Origin: Lysobacter sp. yr284
GTDB taxonomy: Bacteria; Pseudomonadota; Gammaproteobacteria; Xanthomonadales; Xanthomonadaceae
Direction: 5' to 3'
NCBI RefSeq assembly: GCF_900107375.1
Contig: NZ_FNPT01000006.1
Span: 1-64,000 of the forward strand
Length of the DNA: 64,000 bases
Shown: positions 1-7,902 of the stretch, piece by piece
Position numbering within the stretch: position 1 is the first letter of the stretch
Layout: every line of letters starts with the position of its first letter
Notes under the pieces: model-generated
The model's database searches: none
What the model was told of the DNA's origin: nothing
The model's input: the letters and a program-made list of their open reading frames with translations, nothing else
Position numbers and translations under genes: made by a program

Positions 1-1
1 G

Positions 2-1729
2 ATCGGCGCGGACGACGCGGTGCCGCACATCGGCCGTCCGCTGTCGAACATGCGGATCTACCTGCTGGACGAGGCGGGCCAGCCGGTGCCGCGCGGAACG
101 GCGGGCGAGGTGTACATCGGCGGGGTGGGGGTGGCGCGCGGCTATCTGAATCGGGAGGAGCTGACGGCCGAACGGTTCGTGCGCGATCCGTTCTGCGGCG
201 AGGACGGCGGCCGGATGTACCGGACCGGCGACCTGGCGCGTTACCTGGCGGACGGACGGCTGGCGTACCTGGGGCGCAACGACGGCCAGGTGAAGATCCG
301 CGGTTTCCGGATCGAGCTGGGCGAGATCGATGCGCGGTTGAACGAGCACGAGCAGGTGCGCGAGGCGGTGGTGCAGGCGCGCGAGAGCGGCGGCGAGAAG
401 CGCCTGGTGGCGTACGTGGTGGCGTCGCAGGAGACGGTGGAAACGGCGTCGCTGGTGTCGGGGCTGCGCGCGCGGTTGGCGGCGGTGCTGCCGGACTACA
501 TGGTGCCGTCGGCGTTCGTGCGGCTGGAGTCGTTGCCGCTGACGGCGAACGGCAAACTGGACCGGCGATCGCTGCCGGCGCCGGACGACGAGGCGTATGC
601 GCGCGGCGCGTACGAGGCGCCGCAGGGCGAGATCGAAGGGGCGCTGGCGCAGCTGTGGCGGGAACTGCTGGGAATCGAGCGGGTCGGGCGCCAGGACGAT
701 TTCTTCGAGCTGGGCGGGCACTCGCTGCTGGCGCTGCATCTGGTGATGAAGATGCGCCAGGCGTTCGCGTGCGAGATCACGCCGCGCGACATCTACGCCG
801 GCCCGACGCTGGCCGGGATGGCCGAACGGATCCGCGCCATGCGCAGCGAAGAAGCGCGAGCCGACGATTACGCCAATCTGGTCGCGATTCGCGAAGGCGG
901 CACCCAAGCGCCGTTGTATCTGGTCCATCCCGGCGGCGGCGGCATCGACTACGCGCGCCAGTTGGCGCTGGTCATCGATGCGTCGGTGCCGGTCTACGGC
1001 CTGGTCGCGACCGGCCTGGCGGCGGGCGAAGAGCCGCTGCGCAGCGTCGCCGAAATGGCGCACCGCTACATCCAGTGCATCCGATACGCGCAGCCGCACG
1101 GTCCCTACCGGGTCATGGGCTGGTCGGCGGGCGGCGCGATCTCCTATGAAATCGGCCGCCAACTGGTCGAGGCCGGCGAGCGGGTCGAACTGGTCGGCTT
1201 GATCGACGCGTTCTGCAATCTGAAGGATCTCGGGGTGACGGTCAGGGCGTCCTTCGACGACAAGGCCGAACTGCTGGATTTCCTCTCCACCCGGGCCGAC
1301 GCGGAAACGATGGAAGCGTACGAAGCCTTGGCGAGGGACCTCGACTTCGCCGCCATGGTCGCGAAAATCCGCGAGGCCGGCCTGGTGCCCAAGGACCTGG
1401 AGTCCTTGCCCACGATCGACGCTGCCAGCGCTCGGGCGATGCTGTCCACGCGCTACACCATCAACCGCGCGGTGGAAGACTACCGGCCGCTCGGCCTGGA
1501 CGCTCCGGTCTGGCACTTCGAGGCGATGGACAACGCCGCCCCGGCATCGGCGGGTTGGCGCGAGTGCGTCGGCGAGCGGCTGCGTGTCGTAAGGCTGCCA
1601 GGAAACCACTTGTCGATCGTCGAAAGCCAGGACGAGCGGCGCGCGCTCGGCGCGGCGATCTACGAAGTCCTGGCTACCGGCGACTTCGAGAGCGCGGACG
1701 ATCGCGAGGTGGTGCAGGACGCGGTTTGA
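2..1729 (+). CDS. Non-ribosomal peptide synthetase, C-terminal end (A-PCP-TE), partial
   Basis: This is the 3' end of an NRPS gene whose start lies before the window; the reading frame is open from base 2. In order it holds the second half of an adenylation domain (IGRPL, then YRTGDLARY, then KIRGFRIELGEI as cores A5-A8, and the A10 lysine in NGKLDRR), a peptidyl carrier protein with phosphopantetheine serine in GGHSLL (codon at 722-724), and a type I thioesterase with nucleophile GWSAGG (serine codon 1124-1126) and a late catalytic histidine in GNH. The thioesterase makes this the last module, releasing the peptide by hydrolysis or cyclisation. The substrate-code part of the A domain is outside the window, so the amino acid cannot be predicted. 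Nine probable tailoring or precursor genes follow on the same strand. Confidence 0.95.
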   Translation: MGADDAVPHIGRPLSNMRIYLLDEAGQPVPRGTAGEVYIGGVGVARGYLNREELTAERFVRDPFCGEDGGRMYRTGDLARYLADGRLAYLGRNDGQVKIRGFRIELGEIDARLNEHEQVREAVVQARESGGEKRLVAYVVASQETVETASLVSGLRARLAAVLPDYMVPSAFVRLESLPLTANGKLDRRSLPAPDDEAYARGAYEAPQGEIEGALAQLWRELLGIERVGRQDDFFELGGHSLLALHLVMKMRQAFACEITPRDIYAGPTLAGMAERIRAMRSEEARADDYANLVAIREGGTQAPLYLVHPGGGGIDYARQLALVIDASVPVYGLVATGLAAGEEPLRSVAEMAHRYIQCIRYAQPHGPYRVMGWSAGGAISYEIGRQLVEAGERVELVGLIDAFCNLKDLGVTVRASFDDKAELLDFLSTRADAETMEAYEALARDLDFAAMVAKIREAGLVPKDLESLPTIDAASARAMLSTRYTINRAVEDYRPLGLDAPVWHFEAMDNAAPASAGWRECVGERLRVVRLPGNHLSIVESQDERRALGAAIYEVLATGDFESADDREVVQDAV

Positions 1730-1785
1730 TCGGATCGGTAAAGAATGCGGAAAAGCACATTGTCGAAAATTCCGGAGGCTCGAAG

Positions 1786-2733
1786 GTGTTGAACTATTCT
1801 TTTTTGTGCGGCGAACGGGGCGGGCCGTTGCTGGTCGAGGGGCAGGGCCCGTTGACGCAGGCGGTCGTGCCCGAGCTGGGCGAATTCAAGGCCCGGCTCG
1901 GCGAGCACGGCGCGATCTTGTTCCGCGGCTTCGCGGTGCGCGACGCCGACGACTTCGATGCCTTCGTATCGCAGTGGTCGGCCGACCACCTCAAGTACAT
2001 GTACCGCTCGACGCCGCGAAGCGAAGTCACCCGGCACGTGGTGACCTCCACCAGCTACCCGGCCAGCCTGGAGATCCCGCTGCACAACGAGAACTCCTAT
2101 CACCGCACCTGGCCCAGGACGGTCGCGTTCTGCTGCATCGAGGCGGCCGCGCAAGGCGGCGAGACGCCGATCGCGCCGATGGACGCGGTGACCCGGCGGA
2201 TCGGGCCGCAGCTGACGGAGAAGTTCCAGCGCAAACAGGTGGAGTACGTTCGCCACTATCACGAAGGCATCGACCTGCCTTGGCAAAGCGTGTTCCAGAC
2301 CGACAGCAGGGACGAGGTGCGCGAGTACTGCGATCAGAACGGCATCGCCTGCGAGTGGCTGGGCGGCAGCCTGTTGCGGACATCGGGGATCGCGCAAGGC
2401 GTGGCCACGCATCCGCGGAGCGGAGAAACTGTTTTTTTCAACCAGGCGCACCTGTTCCATGTCTCCAGCCTCGGCGCGGGCCACGCGCAGGCCCTGACCG
2501 AGCTGTACGGCGCCGACCGGCTGCCGCGACACGCCCGCTACGGCGACGGCAGCGAGATTCCCGAGGAAGATCTCGGCGCGGTGAGGAGCGCGTTCGCCGA
2601 AAGCACCATCGCGTTCCCGTGGCGCAACGGCGACGTGCTGATCCTGGACAACATGGCCTACGCCCATGGCCGGCGGCCGTTCAAGGGCAGCCGCAAGGTG
2701 TTGGCGGCATTGATGGACGCGCACGAGTCGTGA
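1786..2733 (+). CDS. SyrP-like Fe(II)/2-oxoglutarate-dependent oxygenase (TauD/TfdA family)
   Basis: A 315-aa TauD/TfdA-fold oxygenase, expected to hydroxylate or otherwise oxidise an amino acid or carrier-bound substrate using Fe(II) and 2-oxoglutarate. The iron-binding HxE is in PLHNENSYHRTWP; the distal histidine and 2OG-binding arginine are in AYAHGRRPF near the C-terminus. The HNENSY..WP context resembles the syringomycin SyrP type that beta-hydroxylates NRPS-bound aspartate. The start chosen is GTG at 1786, preceded by GGAGG; the frame is open further upstream, but that part reads like non-coding arginine-rich sequence. It lies 56 bp after the NRPS. An isonitrile-forming role as in ScoE-type enzymes cannot be excluded because a ligase and an ACP follow directly. 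Confidence 0.88.
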   Translation: MLNYSFLCGERGGPLLVEGQGPLTQAVVPELGEFKARLGEHGAILFRGFAVRDADDFDAFVSQWSADHLKYMYRSTPRSEVTRHVVTSTSYPASLEIPLHNENSYHRTWPRTVAFCCIEAAAQGGETPIAPMDAVTRRIGPQLTEKFQRKQVEYVRHYHEGIDLPWQSVFQTDSRDEVREYCDQNGIACEWLGGSLLRTSGIAQGVATHPRSGETVFFNQAHLFHVSSLGAGHAQALTELYGADRLPRHARYGDGSEIPEEDLGAVRSAFAESTIAFPWRNGDVLILDNMAYAHGRRPFKGSRKVLAALMDAHES

Positions 2734-2807
2734 GCGCCGCGCCCGACGGCGGCGCAGGTCCGTCCGGAATTGTTTCGTCATTCGATATCGAACAGGAGTA
2801 GGCGATC

Positions 2808-4313
2808 GTGGATTTCGAGAATTTGTTCGACCAGGCGCGCAAGCACCCCGGGGCCGAGGTTTCGGCCAGGAAGGCGGACGGCGATACCTGCACGGTGCCG
2901 TCCGCGCAGCTGCTGGACGAGGCGCAGGCGCTGGCGGACCGATTGGCCGCCAGCGGCGTGACGCGCGGGATGCAGATCGGCCTGCAGGCGCAGAACGGCT
3001 ACGAGTACCTGCTGTGGGATCTCGCCGCGATCCGGCTCGGCGCGGTGCTGCATACCCTGCCCGAAGACCTCCCCGCCGACGCGATCGCGGCCGTGGTCGA
3101 GGCGCAGCGCGCGGCGTTGTGGGTGTTCGAGAAGGCCGAGAACTTCGACGGCGTCGGCAACGGCGTGGCGATCGCGGACACCTTGTCGCGCAACGAGTTT
3201 CCGGTGGCGGCGGACGCCGCGACGATCGCCGAGGCGGACCTGCACTCGCGGGTGTATTCCTCGGGCAGCTCGGGGCGCTTGAAGGGACTGAACATCAGCC
3301 GCAGGGGAACCGAGGGGCTGGTGTCGGACTTCATCGCCGATTTCGCCCTGGCGCCGGCGGATTCGCACCTGATCTTCCTGCCGCTATCGAACTATCAGCA
3401 ACGGCTCTCGGTCTACGGCTGCCTGTGGGCCGGAGCGTCGTTCAAGGTGGTCCACCACACCGCGATATTCCAGGAGATCGGACGTTACGCGCCGAGCTTC
3501 ATCGTCGCGCCGCCGGCGATCTACGAAGTCATCTACAACCTGTTCGGCCGCGGCGCGGACGCCGCGGAGAAGCTGCCGGCGTTCTTCGGGGGCAAGATAC
3601 GCTTCATGATCACCGGCATGGCGCCGATCAGCCGGGAACTGCTGGTCGGGTTCAACCGCCATGGGTTGAACTTGCTGGAAGCCTACGGCGTGACCGAGAC
3701 CGGCATGATCGCCTGGAACACTCCGGGCCAGAGCCGCATCGGCTCGGTGGGCCGTCCGATCCATCCCGAGCACGTCCATCTGACCGACGAGTCGGAAGTC
3801 GTCATCAAGCGGCCGTTCCCGCTCTCCCTGGGCTATTTCGACAGCAGTTCGGAGGACAGCGCGGCGACGTTCAGGGCCGACGGCTCGATAGCCACCGGCG
3901 ACATGGGCGTCATCGACGCGGACGGCTTCCTCAGCCTGAGCGGCCGCAAGAAGGAAATCATCGTGACCAGCGGCGGATCCAAGTTCCACCCGGAAGAGAT
4001 CGAGCGCGCGCTGGTGGCCATAGCCGGGGTCAGGCACGCGGTGGTGACCATGTCCGCGGGCGACGGGAAGCTGGTCGCGGTGTTGGTGGTCGACGCTCAA
4101 ACCGGCCCCGAGGCCATCGTGGCGATAGAGCAGGGCATCCAGGCCATGAACGAAAGCGTCGCGAGCTACAAGCGCATCCACCGCAAGGTCGTCACCACGA
4201 CCATGCTGACCATCGAGAACGGCATGCTGACACGCAACCTGAAATACGACCGCCGCGGGATCTACCGCCACTTCCAGGCGCAAATCGAATCCGGCGAAGA
4301 GGTGGCGGCGTGA
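2808..4313 (+). CDS. Acyl-adenylating enzyme (AMP-dependent synthetase/ligase)
   Basis: A 501-aa stand-alone member of the ANL superfamily that should activate a carboxylic acid as acyl-AMP. Visible cores are the phosphate loop YSSGSSGRLKG, the region LLEAYGVTETG, the TGD motif in ATGDMGVIDADGF, the hinge LSGRKKEII and the C-terminal SGGSKFHPEEIE. The GTG start at 2808 has AGGAG about 9 bases upstream. The next gene, a discrete acyl carrier protein, overlaps it by four bases (GTGA), so the most economical role is loading that ACP rather than making a free CoA thioester. Its acid substrate cannot be read from the sequence. Confidence 0.9.
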   Translation: MDFENLFDQARKHPGAEVSARKADGDTCTVPSAQLLDEAQALADRLAASGVTRGMQIGLQAQNGYEYLLWDLAAIRLGAVLHTLPEDLPADAIAAVVEAQRAALWVFEKAENFDGVGNGVAIADTLSRNEFPVAADAATIAEADLHSRVYSSGSSGRLKGLNISRRGTEGLVSDFIADFALAPADSHLIFLPLSNYQQRLSVYGCLWAGASFKVVHHTAIFQEIGRYAPSFIVAPPAIYEVIYNLFGRGADAAEKLPAFFGGKIRFMITGMAPISRELLVGFNRHGLNLLEAYGVTETGMIAWNTPGQSRIGSVGRPIHPEHVHLTDESEVVIKRPFPLSLGYFDSSSEDSAATFRADGSIATGDMGVIDADGFLSLSGRKKEIIVTSGGSKFHPEEIERALVAIAGVRHAVVTMSAGDGKLVAVLVVDAQTGPEAIVAIEQGIQAMNESVASYKRIHRKVVTTTMLTIENGMLTRNLKYDRRGIYRHFQAQIESGEEVAA

Positions 4314-4576
4314 GCGCGCCCGCCTCGGCGCAGACGGTCGAAACGCTTTCCGGGTTGGTCCGGAAGGTCGCCGGCGACAACGGTTGCCCGCAGGTCCTGA
4401 CCGAATCCAGCCGCTTCGTCGACGATATCGGCATGGAATCGATCGGCCGGCTGATGCTGCTGACGATGATCGAGCAGGAGTTTCAGGTCGATCTCGAAAA
4501 GCACATGGGCGCCTTGGTCGAATTGCACACGATCGGCGATACCGCGCGCTTCCTCGACTCGTTGAAAGCCCCATGA
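4310..4576 (+). CDS. Discrete acyl carrier protein
   Basis: An 88-aa carrier protein. The phosphopantetheine attachment site is Ser44 in DDIGMESIG, followed by the acidic helix typical of ACPs (LTMIEQEFQVDLE). It starts with GTG inside the stop region of the preceding ligase and ends inside the ATG of the following amidohydrolase (ATGA at 4573-4576), so all three are probably translationally coupled. In context it would carry the acyl unit activated by the upstream ligase while the oxygenase, the HDO fusion or the KAS III-like enzyme acts on it. Confidence 0.9.
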   Translation: MSAPASAQTVETLSGLVRKVAGDNGCPQVLTESSRFVDDIGMESIGRLMLLTMIEQEFQVDLEKHMGALVELHTIGDTARFLDSLKAP

Positions 4577-5571
4577 TCGCCGTCGACAAGATCATCGACG
4601 GCCATTGCCACCTGGCTTCCAGCCGCTGCATCCCGCGCGGTTTCTTCGAGGGCGTCGCGGCGAACATGGCCGTCCAGATGCGCTCTGCGGGCGCGCCCGT
4701 CGACGCGGCCAGGCTCACCCGCATGTTGATCGCCCAGCACGACGATCACGACGCCGACAAGCTGGTCGCCAAGATGGATGAGGCCGGGATCGCCAAGACC
4801 GTGCTGCTGGCGCCGGATTTCAGCCACGTGTTCGAGGCCGAATTCTCGTTCGAAGACCTGGCCAGGCAGCACGCGCAGGTCAGGCTGCGCCATCCGGGCC
4901 GCTTCCACGTGCTGTTCGGCGTGGATCCGCGTTGGGGCGAAACCGGCTGCGCCTACTTCGAGAAGGCGGTGGACGAGTACGGCTTCGAGGGGCTGAAGAT
5001 CTATCCGCCTTGCGGCTATTCGCCCAGCGACCGGCGCCTGTTCCCGTTCTACGAAGTGTGCGCCGCGCGCGGTCTGCCGGTGCTGCTGCACACGGGGCCG
5101 ACGACGCCGACGCTGCGGTTCGAATTCGCCGATCCTTACCTGATCGACGAAGCCGCGCTGCTGTTCCCGGGGGTCAATTTCATCCTCGCCCACGGCGGCG
5201 TGAACCTGGTCGAGCAGGCCAAGCTGATGTGCTGCTACCGGCCCAACGTCTATCTGGACTTCTCCGGCTTTCCGGCGGCGATGTCGGCGCACGGATGGCA
5301 GGCGCCGCTGCGCGACCTGTTCGCGCAGGGCATCAACCACAAGATCATCTTCGGCACGGACTGGCCGGTGTTCTCCATGAAGGACGACCTGAAGGCGATG
5401 ATCTCGGGCCTGCTCGCGCCCGAGGGCCCGTTGGCGGGGCTGCCGCCGGCGGCCGTGGCCCGGATCATGGGCGGAACCATCGAGAGCCTGTTGCCGCCGG
5501 CGGCGAGCTCGGCCAGCGCCGATGCAGGGCAATCAATCACGAACAAGCAGGCAGGGAGCAAGAGTCAATGA
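4573..5571 (+). CDS. Amidohydrolase-superfamily protein (amidohydrolase_2 type)
   Basis: A 332-aa TIM-barrel metal hydrolase or decarboxylase. The N-terminal metal motif HxH is in IDGHCHLAS; further likely ligands are the histidine in LPVLLHTGP, the histidine in FILAHGGVN, and the late aspartate in FGTDWPVFS. This pattern matches the PF04909 group, which includes decarboxylases such as ACMSD as well as hydrolases. The ATG at 4573 overlaps the ACP stop and the gene ends within the start of the GNAT-HDO fusion (ATGA at 5568-5571). Such an enzyme is unusual in NRPS clusters and might hydrolyse or decarboxylate a pathway intermediate; the substrate is unknown. Confidence 0.85.
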   Translation: MIAVDKIIDGHCHLASSRCIPRGFFEGVAANMAVQMRSAGAPVDAARLTRMLIAQHDDHDADKLVAKMDEAGIAKTVLLAPDFSHVFEAEFSFEDLARQHAQVRLRHPGRFHVLFGVDPRWGETGCAYFEKAVDEYGFEGLKIYPPCGYSPSDRRLFPFYEVCAARGLPVLLHTGPTTPTLRFEFADPYLIDEAALLFPGVNFILAHGGVNLVEQAKLMCCYRPNVYLDFSGFPAAMSAHGWQAPLRDLFAQGINHKIIFGTDWPVFSMKDDLKAMISGLLAPEGPLAGLPPAAVARIMGGTIESLLPPAASSASADAGQSITNKQAGSKSQ

Positions 5572-6824
5572 CCGTGGAATTCACCTGGCCGACGTCGTTG
5601 GACGAGGCAACCGGGCGAGGCATCGTCGCCCTGTACAACGATGCGATCGAATCGACGACCGTGATCGGATACACCAAGCCTCTGGACGAGGAGGCGGACG
5701 GACTGATCGACGATCTGCGGCAGTCCCTGGACAAGGGCGACATCGCGCTTTTCGTGATCCGGAAAGAGGCCGAGGTCATCGGCATGGCCATTCTTTCGTC
5801 GAGCAGCATGCCGAATTGCCGCCATATCGCCGACCTGTCCAAGGGCATCATCCGCTCCGACCACCAGAAGACCGGGGTGCTGCGCGGCGGTTTCCTCGAC
5901 ATCGCGCGGTACTGCGAGGAAAAGGGCCACGAGCTGATCACCCTGGACGTCCGCGAGAACTCGGTGCCGCACCAGATCTGGTCGGGCCTGGGCTTCGCGG
6001 AGTACGGGCGGCTCGACGACTACGCCCGGGTCGACGGCGTCTCCCACCCCGGCGTGTTCATGTGCCAGAAGACGGCGGATCTGAAGGCCCGCCTCAACGG
6101 CGCCGCGAAACGCTCTTCGCCGGCGTTCATCGAGAAAGAGGAATTCAAGCGCAGGCTCAGGGACGAGCTGGAGACGAGGATCACCCTGACCCATCCGGTG
6201 GTGACGCGGATCGTGGCCGACCAGCCGAACTGGGGGCTGCTGCGGTATATGACGCTGCAGGGCTACCAGCTCACCAAGAACTTCCTCGAATACATCGAGA
6301 CCCTGTATCACCACTGCCCGCGCAATGTCCACAAGCGCCGCTTGTTGATGAACATGTTCGAGGAGGAGACCGGCCGCTTCTCGCGCACCGACAACCACGT
6401 GGTCCTGATGCAGAACTTCATCCGCGCGGTCGGCATCAGCGACGAAGAGCGCGATGCGGCCCAGCCGCTGCCGAGCACCCGGGCCCTGATCGACTACCGG
6501 ATGAATCTGGTCCGCGATCGGCGCACCTTCCACATGGGCGCCGCCGCCGTGATGATCGCCAGCGAAGGCCAGAATCTGGAGACCACCGCCGGAGAGGCGC
6601 GACACGACCTGCTGCCGCGCCTGTACAACCTCACCGAAAAGGACCTGCTGTTCTTCTCCATCCACCAGAAGGAGGATGTCGGGCACGTACAGGAAGGCAT
6701 CAGCCTGGTGGCGGACATCTGCGACAGCGTCAAGAAGCAGCAAGAGGCGCTTGAAGCGGTGCGGCGAACCTGCGACCTGTTCTATGGCATGTACGACGGC
6801 GTCGCCGAAGTGTTTCCGGCGTGA
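5568..6824 (+). CDS. GNAT acetyltransferase fused to a heme-oxygenase-like diiron oxidase (HDO)
   Basis: A 418-aa two-domain protein. Residues about 1-170 read as a GNAT N-acyltransferase: FVIRKEAEVIGMAIL as a beta-strand pair, then a diverged acyl-CoA loop near 99-108, and the C-terminal IWSGLGFAEYGR. Residues about 185-400 form an all-helical iron-containing redox domain with the HDO ligand pattern: EE at 265-267 with His277 (EEETG...NH), Glu333 (ASEGQ), and His366, Asp370, His373 in HQKEDVGH. Characterised HDOs (UndA, BesC, SznF, HrmI/BelK, RohS) oxidise amines or cleave C-C bonds. A GNAT-HDO fusion suggests that the amine is acylated and oxidised by one protein. Start and end are fixed by overlap with the amidohydrolase stop and by the next gene 70 bp on. 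Confidence 0.87.
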   Translation: MTVEFTWPTSLDEATGRGIVALYNDAIESTTVIGYTKPLDEEADGLIDDLRQSLDKGDIALFVIRKEAEVIGMAILSSSSMPNCRHIADLSKGIIRSDHQKTGVLRGGFLDIARYCEEKGHELITLDVRENSVPHQIWSGLGFAEYGRLDDYARVDGVSHPGVFMCQKTADLKARLNGAAKRSSPAFIEKEEFKRRLRDELETRITLTHPVVTRIVADQPNWGLLRYMTLQGYQLTKNFLEYIETLYHHCPRNVHKRRLLMNMFEEETGRFSRTDNHVVLMQNFIRAVGISDEERDAAQPLPSTRALIDYRMNLVRDRRTFHMGAAAVMIASEGQNLETTAGEARHDLLPRLYNLTEKDLLFFSIHQKEDVGHVQEGISLVADICDSVKKQQEALEAVRRTCDLFYGMYDGVAEVFPA

Positions 6825-6894
6825 TTGGCGGTCACGTTGTCTTCCCCGGCGGGCGTCCGCCGGGAATGCGGATGCAGGGTAAAGGAATGATCGA

Positions 6895-7878
6895 ATGAAC
6901 GATGATCGCAGCTGCCGTTGGGGCGGCATCCATGTCGAACTGGGCGAAATCCGGCGCCCGGTGGAGTCGATCGCGAATGCGGCCGAACGCTTCAAGGCGC
7001 ACAAGTTGCCGATGAATCCGGAACTGCTCGACTATGGCGTCTTCCGCCAGAGCGTCGTGGCCCCGCAGGAGAGCGTGGCCCGGGCCATCGCCGGCACCCT
7101 GTCCATGACTGGCGCAGCCGCGAAGAGCGTGGACCTGCTCATCGTGGCCACGGCCGATCCGCAGTTCTTGTCCGCCGATCGCGGCTTTTTTCCGGCGCTG
7201 CTCGAACGCACCGGCTTGACCAACGCATTGCCGCTGGCGGTGACCGGGCAGGAATGCGCGAGCCTGTTGTCCGCGTTGGATATGGCCATCGGCCACGTCC
7301 GGTCCGGCGCGCGCCGCAACGTCCTGGTGGTGTCGCAAGACAGCGCCCGCAGCGACGAGGACCGGATCCAGACGTTCGGCGTCGTCAGCGACGCCTCGGC
7401 GGCCTGCCTGGTGTCCGCCGACCTGCCGCTCGAGTTCCTGACCCGCGGGTTCTCGTTGCGCTCGGACCTGGCGGGCATGCGCGGAAACGACGATTTCGCT
7501 TCGCGCAAGACGCTGATCGGCGGAGTGTCGCACGACGTGGTCGGCGCGCGCGGCTTGTCGCTGGCGGGCATCGAACGGGTATTCGCCACCAATTTCTTCA
7601 GGCCGATTTCCAGCTTCAACGCGTCCAGCACCGGGCTGAGCGGAAATCAGCTGTATACCGGCAGCGCGCGCGAGGTCGGGCATTGCCTGAACGCCGATCC
7701 CTTGATGAATCTTTCGCGTTTCCTGGGCGAGCAGCGCGCGCGCGCGGCCCCCGCGCTGTATCTGCTGCAAGCCTTCGCTCCCGGATTCCTTGCCGCGATG
7801 CTGATCGAAGATCGCGGCGAACAGGACCGCAGCGCAACCGGAGACCTGGACGTCGAAGCCGTCGTGCACGAATGGTAG
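6895..7878 (+). CDS. KAS III-like (FabH/CerJ-type) condensing or acyl-transfer enzyme
   Basis: A 327-aa thiolase-fold protein. The N-terminal half has the KAS III feature DLLIVATADPQ and the nucleophile Cys121 in VTGQECAS. In the C-terminal half the positions where FabH carries HQAN and GNTS instead read FATNFF and, further on, REVGHCLNADPLMNL. A GH...AD..NL ending occurs in KAS III relatives that act as acyltransferases in natural-product pathways, so transfer of an acyl group to O or N is as likely as C-C bond formation. The ATG at 6895 is preceded by AAAGGA. With the discrete ACP upstream it probably processes the ACP-bound unit. Confidence 0.85.
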   Translation: MNDDRSCRWGGIHVELGEIRRPVESIANAAERFKAHKLPMNPELLDYGVFRQSVVAPQESVARAIAGTLSMTGAAAKSVDLLIVATADPQFLSADRGFFPALLERTGLTNALPLAVTGQECASLLSALDMAIGHVRSGARRNVLVVSQDSARSDEDRIQTFGVVSDASAACLVSADLPLEFLTRGFSLRSDLAGMRGNDDFASRKTLIGGVSHDVVGARGLSLAGIERVFATNFFRPISSFNASSTGLSGNQLYTGSAREVGHCLNADPLMNLSRFLGEQRARAAPALYLLQAFAPGFLAAMLIEDRGEQDRSATGDLDVEAVVHEW

Positions 7879-7902
7879 GCGCCTGGGACATCGCCGTTAT
7901 CG

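Noticed and set aside
1786-4576. Isonitrile pathway (ScoB-E type) because oxygenase, ligase and ACP are adjacent
   Set aside because: The oxygenase motif context is SyrP-like, and the thioesterase/Gly-adduct enzymes of that pathway are not arranged in the same way; kept only as an alternative.
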